DNA of 64,000 nt from Streptomyces sp. NK08204 (GCF_020400585.1 NZ_JAINVF010000004.1:1-64000); one strand, 5' to 3'. Counted from the stretch's first letter, positions 45,299 to 55,143 are shown. Notes: generated from the sequence alone by a model not told the origin. Translations and numbers: made by a program.

Positions 45299-47587
45299 TC
45301 ACCGCCTCTCGGTGACGGGGAAGGAGCCGGAAGGTTGTGGGCCGCTGGTGAGCGGGGGGTGCCCGCAGGCCGCCGACGGCACCGGACGGCGCTCGCCGAG
45401 CGGCACGAACGGCGGCAGCCCCTCCGTCTCGCCCAGCACCACCCGCCGGACGACCCGCTCGGCGGCGTGCCCGTCGTCGTACGGGCAGAACCGCTCCCGG
45501 AACGCCGCCCGCAGCTGCGCGGAGCGCGAGCCGCACCAGTGACCGGTGGTGAAGATGCCGATCAGCTCGTCCTCGCTGCGGGCGACCGCACCCGGCGGGA
45601 AGGCGCGCAGGTCGAAGTAGGTGCCCCGGGTGGCCTCGTACGCGTCCCAGTCCTCGGTGTGCACGACGATCGGCCGGTCCAGGTTGGCGTAGTCGAACAT
45701 GAGGGACGAGTAGTCCGTGAGCAGGGCGTCCGAGGCCAGGCAGAGCGACTCCACGCTCGGGTGGCCGGAGACATCGATGATCCGGCCGCCGCCCTCGGCC
45801 GCGGCGTCCTGCGCCGGGTTGTCCCCCGCCCAGGGCCCCTCGTGCCAGTAGTGGGCGCGGGCCAGGATCACGAAGCGCGGGCCCAGGCGGCGCAGGACGC
45901 GCTCCAGGTCCAGCACGGGGCGCCGGCCGGCGCGGTAGTCGCGGTGAGTGGGGGCGTACAGGACGGCGACCGCGCCCTCCGGGATGCCGAGCGAGGCACG
46001 CAGCCGCGTCACCTCGTCCGACGTCGCCCGCTGGAAGACGTCGTTGCGCGGATAGCCGTACTCCAGTGTGGTGTAGGTGCCGGGGTAGACCCGCTCCCAG
46101 GTCAGGGTGGTGTGCCGGTTGGCGGACAGCACGTAGTCCCACTTGTCGACGCCCCGCAGCAGCTCCTCGAAGTCCATGCCCCGGGCCGCCGCGGGGTGCT
46201 CCAGAAGGTCGAGGCCCATGTGCTTGAGCGGGGTGCCGTGCTGGGTCTGCACGAAGACCTGGCCGGGACGCTTCTTCAGCCTGCGGTCGAAGTTGACGTT
46301 GTTGACCAGGTACGTGGAGCGGGCCAGCGCCGTCCAGTAGGCGGCCGTGCCGGGCCGCAGCAGGCGCGGGCCCGGCGGGACGGCCCGCTGGTGCCCGGGG
46401 CCGGCGATCCAGGCGGTGCGGATGTGCGGCGCGTACGCGCGGAACGCGGCCTCCAGCGCGCCCGGGTTGCAGCCGTATCCGCGCCCCCAGTAGGCGGCGA
46501 AGACCGCGTGGTCGGTGCGCAGCGGGAGGCACAGCTGGATCCGGTAGTGCAGCTGGAGGGCGGCTGCCCGCAGGACCCGGGCCGGCCCGGCGGCGCAGGT
46601 GCGCATGCGCCGGCGGACGGACATCGCCAGCTGCAGGCAGCGGTAGGTGCGGTGCATGCCGAACCGGACCAGGGTGTGACGCAGCCGGGTGCGCGAAGGG
46701 AGCGCCGCGCCCGGGGTGCGGTAGCGGCGGCAGTGGGCGCGGGCCCGGCGCAGGAACTCGGCCCGGGTGCCGCGCGGCAGCCGGTCGGGCTTGGTGAACA
46801 CCGTCGAGAAGTGGTCGACCATCCGGCCGTACAGCACCGGCCGCCACCGCTCGAGTGCGGGCCGCTCGGCGACGAACGCGAACACCCGGTCGTACTGCTC
46901 GAAGATGTCGAAGTGCCTGCGGCTGGTGGTGGACAGGATGTTGCCCCGCCGGCGCTGCCGGTAGTGCACGCACACCCGGTCCAGCGTGGCGATCGACTCG
47001 GCGGCCATCAGGACCGGGTACGTCCAGGGGGTGTCCTCGTAGTACCCCGGGGGGAACCGGAACCCCTCGGCCTCGACGAACTCCCGTCGGCACGCCTTGT
47101 TCCAGGCCACCATCAGCACGCGCAGCAGCCCCGGGCGGTCCGTCAGGCGGAAGGGCGCCGGGCCCTGCTGGGTGAGCGGGGCCACGACCTGGTTGCGGAC
47201 CGCCTCGCCGTTCCAGAAGGTGCGGGCGAAGTCGTACACGAGGACGTCCGGGTCGCGGGTCTCCTTGAGCCGGTCGGCGATCGCCTGCAAGGCGTTCGGG
47301 GTGAGCGTGTCGTCGCTGTCCAGGAAGACCAGATAGTCGCCCGTCGCCTCGGCCATGCCCGCGTTCCGGGTCCCGCCCAGCCCCCGGTTCTCCGTCAGGT
47401 GCACCGGCTTCACGCGTGGGTCCCGAGCCGCGTACTCGTCGATCAGCGCACCGCAGGCGTCCGGCGAGCAGTCGTCCACGGCGATCAGTTCGAGATCCGA
47501 GTACGACTGCGAGAGCACCGAGTCCAGGCACTCGGAAAGGTACGCCTGGACCTGGTACACGGGAACGATGACACTGAACCTGGGCAA
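45299..47587 (-). CDS. bifunctional GT2 / TagF-like protein
   Basis: The protein has 762 residues and starts at TTG 47587, the codon that aligns with the M of the paralogous MPRFS starts; no ATG is available there. GT2 motifs are intact (SVIVPVYQVQAYLSECLD, AVDDCSPDA, LGGTRNAGM, VFLDSDDTLT). The TagF half has AYWGRGYGCNPGALEAAF, QTQHGTPLKHMG (His450), APTHRDYRAG, RAHYWHEG and DYSSLMFDYANLDRPIVVH. It shares with the 40697 gene the middle segment YYEDTPWTYPVL and ILSTTSRRHFDI, so these two are closest relatives. The C-terminus has a 30-residue unrelated tail. First gene of the array; 137 bases separate it from the next. Confidence 0.87.
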   Translation of the reverse strand: MPRFSVIVPVYQVQAYLSECLDSVLSQSYSDLELIAVDDCSPDACGALIDEYAARDPRVKPVHLTENRGLGGTRNAGMAEATGDYLVFLDSDDTLTPNALQAIADRLKETRDPDVLVYDFARTFWNGEAVRNQVVAPLTQQGPAPFRLTDRPGLLRVLMVAWNKACRREFVEAEGFRFPPGYYEDTPWTYPVLMAAESIATLDRVCVHYRQRRRGNILSTTSRRHFDIFEQYDRVFAFVAERPALERWRPVLYGRMVDHFSTVFTKPDRLPRGTRAEFLRRARAHCRRYRTPGAALPSRTRLRHTLVRFGMHRTYRCLQLAMSVRRRMRTCAAGPARVLRAAALQLHYRIQLCLPLRTDHAVFAAYWGRGYGCNPGALEAAFRAYAPHIRTAWIAGPGHQRAVPPGPRLLRPGTAAYWTALARSTYLVNNVNFDRRLKKRPGQVFVQTQHGTPLKHMGLDLLEHPAAARGMDFEELLRGVDKWDYVLSANRHTTLTWERVYPGTYTTLEYGYPRNDVFQRATSDEVTRLRASLGIPEGAVAVLYAPTHRDYRAGRRPVLDLERVLRRLGPRFVILARAHYWHEGPWAGDNPAQDAAAEGGGRIIDVSGHPSVESLCLASDALLTDYSSLMFDYANLDRPIVVHTEDWDAYEATRGTYFDLRAFPPGAVARSEDELIGIFTTGHWCGSRSAQLRAAFRERFCPYDDGHAAERVVRRVVLGETEGLPPFVPLGERRPVPSAACGHPPLTSGPQPSGSFPVTERR

Positions 47588-47760
47588 GGGACATCCAAGG
47601 GCGGTCGACGCGGGCGTTCTGCCCGGGAACGGCCGTTGGAGTGACTTGGTTACGGCGTGTACGGCATGTGGGGGACGCCGGGCGAACGGGAAAGGGGCGG
47701 GCTGTCCGGGCCCCGCCGCTGGAAGGACGTGCGGCTCCCGGAAGACGTCCCGCGCGTCGG

Positions 47761-48660
47761 CTACTTGACGGCGCCAGCCATCACCCCGGACACGAACTGC
47801 CGCTGGAACACGAAGAACACGGCCAGCGGGATCACCATGGAGATGAACGCGCCCGGGGCCAGCACGTCGATGTTGTTGCCGAACTGCCGTACCTGTGTCT
47901 GCAGGGCGACCGTGATCGGCTGCGTGCCCGACTTGGTGAACACCAGCGCGACCAGCATGTCGTTCCACACCCACAGGAACTGGAAGATGCCGAGGCTTGC
48001 GATCGCGGGGCCGCCGAGCGGCATCACCACCCGTGTGAACAGGCGCAGTTCACCGGCGCCGTCCAGGCGGGCCGCCTCCAGCAGCTCGCGCGGGATCTGT
48101 GCGAAGAAGTTCCGCAGCAGGAACACCGCGAACGGCAGCCCGAACCCGGTGTGGAACAGGATCACCCCGAAGACCGTCCCGAACAGGCCGATGTTCCCGA
48201 ACAGTTCGGCGATCGGGATCAGCGCCACCTGCACGGGCACCACCAGCAGACCCACCACGCCGAGGAACCACCAGTCCCGGCCGGGGAAATCCATCCATGC
48301 GAACGCGTAACCGGCGAGCGAGCCGATCACGACGACCAGGGCGGTCGCCGGGACCGTGATCAGCACGGTGTTCACCAGGGAGTGGGTGATGTCGCTGTTC
48401 TCCAGCAGCTTCCGGTAGCTGTCGAAGGTGAGCTGGGAGGGCTGGTCGAAGACCTTCCACCAGCCGCTCGCGCTCATGTCCTCGGGCGCGCGCAGCGAGG
48501 AGATCAGCAGACCGATGGTGGGCACCAGCCAGAACAGGCCGACGAGGACGAGGAGGACCTGGACCAGTGCGCCGCCCAGAGCCTCGGAGACGCGCGCGGC
48601 CAGGGACCGCCGGGCCCCCGCCGTCCGGACCGGGGCGACCTTGCCGGTCGTGTGCGTCAT
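47761..48660 (-). CDS. sugar ABC transporter permease (MalG-like)
   Basis: The protein has 299 residues with six membrane helices. The EAA-type loop that contacts the ATPase is PRELLEAARLDGAGELRLF, followed by RVVMPLGGPAIASLG. It ends in FVSGVMAGAVK, typical of CUT1-type permeases. The start is ATG 48660, overlapping the stop of the partner permease (ATGA). No ATPase gene lies in the operon, so it probably uses a shared MsiK-type ATPase encoded elsewhere, as is usual in Streptomyces. Confidence 0.93.
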   Translation of the reverse strand: MTHTTGKVAPVRTAGARRSLAARVSEALGGALVQVLLVLVGLFWLVPTIGLLISSLRAPEDMSASGWWKVFDQPSQLTFDSYRKLLENSDITHSLVNTVLITVPATALVVVIGSLAGYAFAWMDFPGRDWWFLGVVGLLVVPVQVALIPIAELFGNIGLFGTVFGVILFHTGFGLPFAVFLLRNFFAQIPRELLEAARLDGAGELRLFTRVVMPLGGPAIASLGIFQFLWVWNDMLVALVFTKSGTQPITVALQTQVRQFGNNIDVLAPGAFISMVIPLAVFFVFQRQFVSGVMAGAVK

Positions 48661-50000
48661 CGCCGCACCTCCCGCCGCAGCCTGCGTACGTTGAACAACA
48701 TCACCGGGATCACCAGCAGCAGCAGGAACACCGCGATCGCGCTCGCGATGCCCGGCTGGCCCTCCGCGAAGCCCTTGCGGTACAGCTCCAGGGCCAGCAC
48801 GTTCGCGTCGTCCTGGGAGGAGCCCGGCGAGATGATGTAGACGAGGTCGAACACCTTCAGCACGTTGATCATCAGCGTGACGGTGACGACCGCGAGGACC
48901 GGCGCGAGCAGCGGCACGGTGATCCGGCGGAACACCTGCCACTCGCTCGCCCCGTCGACCCGCGCCGCCTCCAGCAGCTCACGGGGCACGCCCGCGAGCC
49001 CGGCGGCGATCAGCACCATCGCGAAACCGGCCCACATCCACACGTACGATCCGATGATCGCCGGGGTGACGAGGGACGGGCCGAGCCAGTCGACGCCGTT
49101 GTACGGCTCCTTGAAGTTGCCCGCCGGGAGCCTGAGCCGGGCTCCGTCGGCCGTGGCGGGCAGCGTGAAGGTGCCGTCGGCGGCGGCCTTCGCCGTGGCC
49201 ACCACCCTGCCGTCCTTCACCGCCTCGATCTTCATCCCGGAGTAGCCCCGCTCGGCCGGGTCGGGGGCGCCGAGCCTGCCGACGCCCTTGCCGCGTGTGA
49301 AGTCCTGCCAGGTGGTGCCGGTGACCTTCCCCGGTTCCGGCTTCGCGGCCACGGCCCTCTTCGCGCCGTCGGGCATCTGGTCGGGCGCCACCCCGACCAG
49401 CGGGAGCATGACGCTCTTGCCGGTGTGCACCGTGCCCGTGGTGATGAACCCGCCCCGGTCCGACGTGAGGGGCGAGTGGCGGCCCGGATGCGCCTTCGGG
49501 AACGCCGACGACTGCGCGAAGGTGTCGTGCACCCCCACCCACACCGCGTTGGCGACGCCCTTGGCCGGGTCCTGGTCGTACACCAGGCGGAAGATGATCC
49601 CGGCGGCGAGCATGGAGATCGCCATCGGCATGAAGACGACCAGCTTGAACGCCGTCCCCCAGCGCACCCGCTCGGTCAGCACCGCGAAGATCAGACCGAG
49701 GGCGGTGGAGACGGCGGGCGCGAACACCACCCAGACGACGTTGTTCTTCAGGGCCGTGCGGATGCCGTCGTCGGTGAACAGGGCCCTGTAGTTGTCGACC
49801 CCGGCGAAGCCGTCGCCGGAGGCGTTGCAGAAGCTGCGGACGATCGAGTACCCGATCGGGTAGACCACGAGCGCGCCGAGCAGCACCAGGGTCGGCAGCA
49901 GGAACAGCGCTGCCACCGCCCGGCGGGTGCCGGTCACGCTCTTGCGGTTCCTGGGTGCGGCGGGGCCCGGTGCGGCCCCGGCCGCCGCTGCCGACGTCAT
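48657..50000 (-). CDS. sugar ABC transporter permease (MalF-like) with large insertion
   Basis: The protein has 447 residues, about 130 more than a usual CUT1 permease. The extra segment (about residues 150-290) lies between the third and fourth helices after RLVYDQDPAKGVANAVWVG and contains TTGTVHTGKSVMLPLVGV and a beta-rich stretch (SGMKIEAVKDGRVVATAKAA), probably outside the membrane. The EAA loop is PRELLEAARVDGASEWQVF. The start is ATG 50000. The partner lipoprotein gene is seven bases upstream. Confidence 0.92.
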   Translation of the reverse strand: MTSAAAAGAAPGPAAPRNRKSVTGTRRAVAALFLLPTLVLLGALVVYPIGYSIVRSFCNASGDGFAGVDNYRALFTDDGIRTALKNNVVWVVFAPAVSTALGLIFAVLTERVRWGTAFKLVVFMPMAISMLAAGIIFRLVYDQDPAKGVANAVWVGVHDTFAQSSAFPKAHPGRHSPLTSDRGGFITTGTVHTGKSVMLPLVGVAPDQMPDGAKRAVAAKPEPGKVTGTTWQDFTRGKGVGRLGAPDPAERGYSGMKIEAVKDGRVVATAKAAADGTFTLPATADGARLRLPAGNFKEPYNGVDWLGPSLVTPAIIGSYVWMWAGFAMVLIAAGLAGVPRELLEAARVDGASEWQVFRRITVPLLAPVLAVVTVTLMINVLKVFDLVYIISPGSSQDDANVLALELYRKGFAEGQPGIASAIAVFLLLLVIPVMLFNVRRLRREVRR

Positions 50001-50007
50001 GACCGGA

Positions 50008-51396
50008 TCAGCCCGCGTTCCCGTACGCCGCCGCGTCCTTCTCCAGCTTCGCCTGGGTGCCCGCGACGTCCCCCGGGTTCTTCAGGAAGTCCTGGAGGTC
50101 CTTCCACTCGCCCTTGCCGGGGGTGCCGCCGAATGCCTGCGGCGCCTGGTCGGACATGTCGAAGCGGAAGCTGTCACCGGACGCGATCAGCGCCTTGGCG
50201 ATCATGCGCTGCACCTGGTTCGGGTAGGCCGATTCCGGCACGTTCTTGTTCGGGGACAGATAGCCGCCGAGCCCGGCCTGGAGGGTCGCCGAGTCCGGGG
50301 AGGCCAGAAACGTGGCCAGCGCCTGGGCCGCCCGGGAGTCCTTCAGGACGACCGCCGCGTCACCGCCGGAGACCACCGGCGCGGTGGAGCCGGCCGCCGG
50401 GAACGGGAACACCTTCGCGTCCGTGCCCACCTTCGCCTTGGTGTCCCCGATGTCGACCTGCGCGAAGTCGCCCTCGTAGACCATCGCCGCCTTCGGCTGG
50501 TCGCCTCCGGTGAAGGTCTGGGTGACCGAGGCCGGGAACTCGGTCTGCAGCGCCCCGTCCGCGCCGCCCGCCACGTAGTCCTTCTTGCCCCAGATCTGGG
50601 CGAGGGTGGTCAGGGCTTGCTTCACCGACGGGTCGGTCCACTTGATCCTGTGCTGGGCGAGCCGGTCGTACTTCTCCGGGCCCGCCTGGGACAGATAGAC
50701 GTTCTCGAACCAGTCCGTCAGCGTCCAGCCGTCGGCGCCGCCCACCGAGAAGGGGGTGACCCCGGAGTCGTACACCGCCTGCGCCGCCGTCAGCAGGCCC
50801 TGCCAGGTCTTGGGCTCCTTGGCGCCCGCATTCTCGAACGCCTTGGCGTTGTACCAGATCAGCGACTTGTTGGCGGCCTTGTAGTAGATGCCGTACTGCT
50901 TGCCGTCCACCTTGCCGATGTCCTGCCAGCCCTGCGCGTAGTTCCGCCGGAGTTCCCTGAGCGCGTCCGGGCCGAGCGGCTTGGCCCACCCGTTCCGCAC
51001 GGCCTGCTTGATCGCGCCCGGCTGCGGCAGCAGCGCGATGTCCGGCGGCCGACCGCCGGCGATCTTCGAACCGAGGAAGTTGATGATCGGGTCCTGCGCG
51101 GGCACGAACGTCACCTTCGCGCCGGTGCGCTTCTCGAACTCGGCGAGGACCTTCTTGAAGTTCGCCTGCTCGGTGCCGGTCCAGACGGCGGCCACCTCCA
51201 GGTGCGCGCCGTTCAGTTTCGGCAGGGTGACGGTGGAGACGGGCGTGGAGGTCCCGCTGCTCCTGCTGCCGGTGTCGTCCTTCCTGTCGTCGCTGCCGGA
51301 GCAGGCGGTGAGCGCGAGCGCCCCCGTGAGCAACGCGGCGAGTGTCGTGAGGGCCCTGTGGGTTCGGATGGCGTTGCCCGTGCTCCTGCTGCGCAT
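50008..51396 (-). CDS. ABC transporter sugar-binding lipoprotein
   Basis: The protein has 462 residues. The signal peptide ends with the lipobox LTAC (C32). The mature part is a family 1-type solute-binding protein: GAHLEVAAVWTGTEQANFKK, FEKRTGAKVTFVPA, PPDIALLPQPGAIKQAV, KSLIWYNAKAFENAGAKEP. It presumably binds an oligosaccharide and delivers it to the two permeases downstream. The start is ATG 51396, directly preceded by an in-frame GTG. No regulator gene is adjacent; the 192-base upstream gap holds no clear operator. Confidence 0.93.
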   Translation of the reverse strand: MRSRSTGNAIRTHRALTTLAALLTGALALTACSGSDDRKDDTGSRSSGTSTPVSTVTLPKLNGAHLEVAAVWTGTEQANFKKVLAEFEKRTGAKVTFVPAQDPIINFLGSKIAGGRPPDIALLPQPGAIKQAVRNGWAKPLGPDALRELRRNYAQGWQDIGKVDGKQYGIYYKAANKSLIWYNAKAFENAGAKEPKTWQGLLTAAQAVYDSGVTPFSVGGADGWTLTDWFENVYLSQAGPEKYDRLAQHRIKWTDPSVKQALTTLAQIWGKKDYVAGGADGALQTEFPASVTQTFTGGDQPKAAMVYEGDFAQVDIGDTKAKVGTDAKVFPFPAAGSTAPVVSGGDAAVVLKDSRAAQALATFLASPDSATLQAGLGGYLSPNKNVPESAYPNQVQRMIAKALIASGDSFRFDMSDQAPQAFGGTPGKGEWKDLQDFLKNPGDVAGTQAKLEKDAAAYGNAG

Positions 51397-51588
51397 CACT
51401 TCACCGTTCTTCGTTCTCCGTCGAACGTCCGAGAACTGTCCGTTCGGTCCGGTTTACGCCGGGTTGCTCGACAGGGGCAAGAACGTCCACGGGGCCGGAC
51501 GGGTGATCGTGACCGGCTCGTGGCAGAGCGTGTACGCGTCCTCGTCCCGCGCTCTGGGGTTGCGCGGGAGCGCGGCAGGGTGTGCGGG

Positions 51589-54500
51589 TCAGAGCAGGGA
51601 CGGCACTTCCGCCGCCGAGACCTCCCGGGCCGCCCGCTCCACCGCGCTCGCCAGCAGGGCCAGGTCGGTGGGGCCGTTGCCCAGTTCGCGCACGGGCCGA
51701 CGGGTCGGGGGATCGCCCATGCGCTGCCAGTCCAGTGCGACGACGGTGGGCCGCTGGGTCGCGGTGCGTGGGATGCGACCTGTCACCCGGCCGCCCTGGA
51801 ACGGCACATTCCGCTCGTCCGCGTACGTCAACCGTCCCCGCCCCGGCGCCGGTTCGCCCCCGGCCTCCTGGCCCGCCGCGGACAACGCGGCACCCGCACG
51901 GCCGGACGCGGGGGCGTCCAGCGTGATGCGCAGTGCGGCCCTGCGCGCCGGTTCCGTCTCCGCGGTACGGCCGCCCGTCCCGGCCGCCGCCACCAGGTGC
52001 ACGCCGAGCCGCTCCCCCTCCCGGGCCACCGCCTCCAGCGCCCGCATCACCGACCCGGCGGCGGGCCGTCCCGGCGAGCCGAGGGCGGGCGACACCAGTG
52101 CGTCCAGATCGTCGACGACCACCACCAGGCGGGGCAACGGCGGTGCCGCCTCGGTCCGTTGCCCCGCGGCGGCACCGGGCCGCAGCCGCAGCGTGGAGCT
52201 GGGCGGCGCCTCTATCTCCCCGGTGCCGGACGCGCCCGACCGGTGGACGCGCTGCGCGACGACACGGCCCGACCCCTCGCGCCCCGCGTGCCACTGGGCG
52301 AAGTCCGTGCGGCCCAGCAGCTCCGCGCGCCGCTTCAGCTCCGCGCTCAGCGACTGTGCGAACTCCCGCATGCGCACGGGGTCGTTGGCGATGAGGTGGG
52401 TGGTGACATGGGGTATGTCCGTGCACACCCGCAGGCCGTCGCCGTGCCCGGCGCCCAGGCCGACGCCGTCCCGGCCGTCGATCAGCACCATGCCCAGCCG
52501 GTCGGGCCGCTCGGCGGCGGCCAGCGAGGCCACGACGGCCCGCAGCAGTTCGGTACGGCCGCTGCCGGCCGGGCCCTCGATGAGGAGATGCGGCCCGTCG
52601 GCGACCAGGTCGGCGCTGAGCGGCCCGCGCGGCCCGGCACCGAGGACGGCCCGCGCCCGCCCGCCCGGCGCCTGCCTGTCGTCGGCCGCGTCCGCCCAGC
52701 GGGCCATCAGTGAGGCAGGGGTGGCGCGGGCGAGCCCCAGCTCGTCCAGCAGCCGCGCCGACAGCGGCAGCGGCGTCGCCATCCGCGCGTGCCGGTCACC
52801 GACGGGGCCGTCCGGGCGCAGCGGCGCCAGCGCCCGGGCGAAGCGTTCCGCCCAGGCGGCGGAGACGGCGTCGACCGCGGCGAGGGTCCCGGGCCCGACG
52901 GGACCGGACGGCGCGACACGCATCAGACGCAGCGCGGTGGCGACGTCCCCGCTGAGCAGCGCTATGGCGCCGCAGTGCCGGAAGGTGGGCGTCACCGCAC
53001 ACGCGGCCTCGTAGGTCCGGTCGACCGGCGAGGCGGGGGAGGCGGGCTCCGTCTCCGCGAGACACACGACATGGATGCCGGCCCGCGGCCCGGCCACGGC
53101 CAGCCGTGCGAGCGCGTCCCGCAGGGCGCTGCCACCGGGGTCACCGTCCACGACGACGACCGTGTAGGGCCCCGGGAAGCCGCCCGGCCCGTCCAGGTCG
53201 GCCTCGTCCTTCGCCCAGGAGGGGCGGCGCGCGGCGCCGGGAGACCCGAGCGGGGCCTGGGGGCGCCGGTCCTGGTGCGGGTGCCCGTGCGAAGGGGCCG
53301 GGGCGCCCGGTATGAGGGGCGCGGGGACGGCAGACGTGCCGGCGTAGGGATCGGCAGACGTGCCGGCGTAGGGATGCGCGGCCGTGGGCGCGCCCGGGCT
53401 CCCGGCGGCCGGGGTGCCCGGTGCCGGGACGCGGGCCGGTGCCGGGTGGGCCGCCGTCCTGCCCGTGGCCGCGTGGTCCTCCACCCGGCGCAGGAGTTCC
53501 TCCGTGCGGGCCGCCGCCTGTTCGCGGTCGTAGGCCAGCAGCAGGCGGCAGTCCTGGCCGTGGCCGGGACGGACGTGCGGGAGCCAGCCCAGCCAGGACC
53601 ACTCGGCCGTCCGCTCCTCGACGGGGCGGGCCCGGTCGGCGCTGATCAGCACGATCTCCAGCAGGTCGGGGGAGTGCAGCGCGGCGAGCTGGGCCAGCAC
53701 CGCCCGGGCCAGCCCGGACAGCCGGGGGCGTGGACCGGCCAGGCCCAGCGCGCCCGCCTCGCGCAGCGCCGCGGTCACCGGCACGGCGGGCAGCAGGCCC
53801 GAGCCGTCGGGTGCACTGCGGTCGGCCGTGCCGAGCCGCACGGTGAGCACCTCCGGGTGGCCCGGCCCCCGCTCCCACAGCCGGGGCCCGGGGCCCAGCG
53901 CGGTCAGCAGCAGCGTCGCCGGGTCCGGCCAGGTGTCCGGCTGCCGGGGGACGCCGACCGCCGGGGCCTGGTTCACGCCGGTCGCGGGGGTGCCGTAGCT
54001 CTCCGGGTCGGCCGCCGGCTGCTCCGCGCGCCCGCCGGCCAGCCGCCGCGCCCACGAGCCGAGCCCGCCGCGCCGGCGGACGCCCTGGGAGGCGTCGGTG
54101 CCCTGGGCCGGCGCGCTCCTGCGGCCGTCGGGGCCGTGAGCGTGTGCTGGCGCGCCGTACGCGGTCTCCTGGGCGTACGCGCTCCCGTACGGCCCGGCGA
54201 TGCCGAAGCGCCCGCCGTGCGTGTCGCCGCCGGACGCGGTGCCGTACGCCTCCGGGGCCCGTCCGCCCCGGCGCTCCATGTCGGGTGCTCCGCCCTGTCC
54301 CGGCACGACCGGTTCCGCGCGCGTGTGCTGCCCAGCGGCGCCCACAACGCCGTCCGCCGTGCTGTACGCGTGCGGACCGGCCCCGGCGTCCCGCCAGGCA
54401 GCGGCCGACGGCGCCCGGTCCCCAGGACCTCCGGCATCCGACGGCGTACCCGCACCGGCGTCCCCGCCCCGCGGAGCGACCCGCACGCACCCTTCTCCGT

Positions 54501-55143
54501 CCGGCACCGTCCGCACCCGCGCCCCGGGCCCCCCGGCCGGAGCGATACGCAACGTGGACTCACCCACCCGCAGCAGCGCCTCCACAGGGAACCGCACCGG
54601 CCGGTCGCCGACGCGGCTGCCGTCGAGCGCGGTGCCGTTCGTGGAGCCGAGGTCGGCCACCGAGACGCGGCCGTCGGCGACGACCGTGACGGCGCAGTGC
54701 AGCCGGGAGACGTCGGGGTCGTCCAGCGGGACGTCCGCGTCGGCGGAACGGCCCACGGTTATCCGGCCGCCGTGCAGCAGGTGGACCCCGCCCGCGTCCG
54801 GACCCGCGACCACGTGCAGCTGCGTCGGGGCGTCGGCCGGCTCGGGATGCGGCTCGGGGGCCGCCGGGGCGCCCAGGGACAGCACGGCGCCGTCGACGAG
54901 CGGAGGCTCGCCGAGGGTGCTGCGGCGGGCGTCCAGCCGCTCGGTGCCGGCGTACAGCACGACCGGCGCGCCGCCGGGCTCGCGGCCGGCGCCGCCCTCC
55001 CCGATGACCGCCGCGGCCAGCGCCGATGCCACCGCGGCCAGGTCCGTGCCCGCGGGCGCCGTCACCAGCACGTCGCGGCTCGCGGCGCGGCCCCGCTGCG
55101 TGGGCGGGCCCAGCGGGTCTACGACGGTCAGCCGGATCTGCAT
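51589..55143 (-). CDS. FHA domain plus FtsK/EccC-like protein
   Basis: The protein has 1184 residues. The first 100 resemble an FtsK/EccC-associated N-domain (MQIRLTVVDPLGPPTQRG). An FHA phosphothreonine-binding domain follows at about 115-190 (ITVGRSADADVPLDDPDVS, HCAV, DLGSTNGTALDG, all key residues intact). After a low-complexity linker come two FtsK/SpoIIIE-like ATPase folds. The first has lost its P-loop (LAGPRPRLSGLA). The second has GPAGSGRT at 857-864, where Arg replaces the P-loop Lys, with VLIDGRDGVGLG and VVVVDDLDALV after it. The start is ATG 55143. Next to kinases pkaA/pkaB, which could phosphorylate its partners. No other type VII secretion gene is near. Confidence 0.85.
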   Translation of the reverse strand: MQIRLTVVDPLGPPTQRGRAASRDVLVTAPAGTDLAAVASALAAAVIGEGGAGREPGGAPVVLYAGTERLDARRSTLGEPPLVDGAVLSLGAPAAPEPHPEPADAPTQLHVVAGPDAGGVHLLHGGRITVGRSADADVPLDDPDVSRLHCAVTVVADGRVSVADLGSTNGTALDGSRVGDRPVRFPVEALLRVGESTLRIAPAGGPGARVRTVPDGEGCVRVAPRGGDAGAGTPSDAGGPGDRAPSAAAWRDAGAGPHAYSTADGVVGAAGQHTRAEPVVPGQGGAPDMERRGGRAPEAYGTASGGDTHGGRFGIAGPYGSAYAQETAYGAPAHAHGPDGRRSAPAQGTDASQGVRRRGGLGSWARRLAGGRAEQPAADPESYGTPATGVNQAPAVGVPRQPDTWPDPATLLLTALGPGPRLWERGPGHPEVLTVRLGTADRSAPDGSGLLPAVPVTAALREAGALGLAGPRPRLSGLARAVLAQLAALHSPDLLEIVLISADRARPVEERTAEWSWLGWLPHVRPGHGQDCRLLLAYDREQAAARTEELLRRVEDHAATGRTAAHPAPARVPAPGTPAAGSPGAPTAAHPYAGTSADPYAGTSAVPAPLIPGAPAPSHGHPHQDRRPQAPLGSPGAARRPSWAKDEADLDGPGGFPGPYTVVVVDGDPGGSALRDALARLAVAGPRAGIHVVCLAETEPASPASPVDRTYEAACAVTPTFRHCGAIALLSGDVATALRLMRVAPSGPVGPGTLAAVDAVSAAWAERFARALAPLRPDGPVGDRHARMATPLPLSARLLDELGLARATPASLMARWADAADDRQAPGGRARAVLGAGPRGPLSADLVADGPHLLIEGPAGSGRTELLRAVVASLAAAERPDRLGMVLIDGRDGVGLGAGHGDGLRVCTDIPHVTTHLIANDPVRMREFAQSLSAELKRRAELLGRTDFAQWHAGREGSGRVVAQRVHRSGASGTGEIEAPPSSTLRLRPGAAAGQRTEAAPPLPRLVVVVDDLDALVSPALGSPGRPAAGSVMRALEAVAREGERLGVHLVAAAGTGGRTAETEPARRAALRITLDAPASGRAGAALSAAGQEAGGEPAPGRGRLTYADERNVPFQGGRVTGRIPRTATQRPTVVALDWQRMGDPPTRRPVRELGNGPTDLALLASAVERAAREVSAAEVPSLL

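Noticed and set aside
42951..47594. 1547-codon single protein spanning two TagF paralogues
   Set aside because: The upstream half is out of frame with the real 45299-47587 gene; each paralogue has its own start with the MPRFS pattern.
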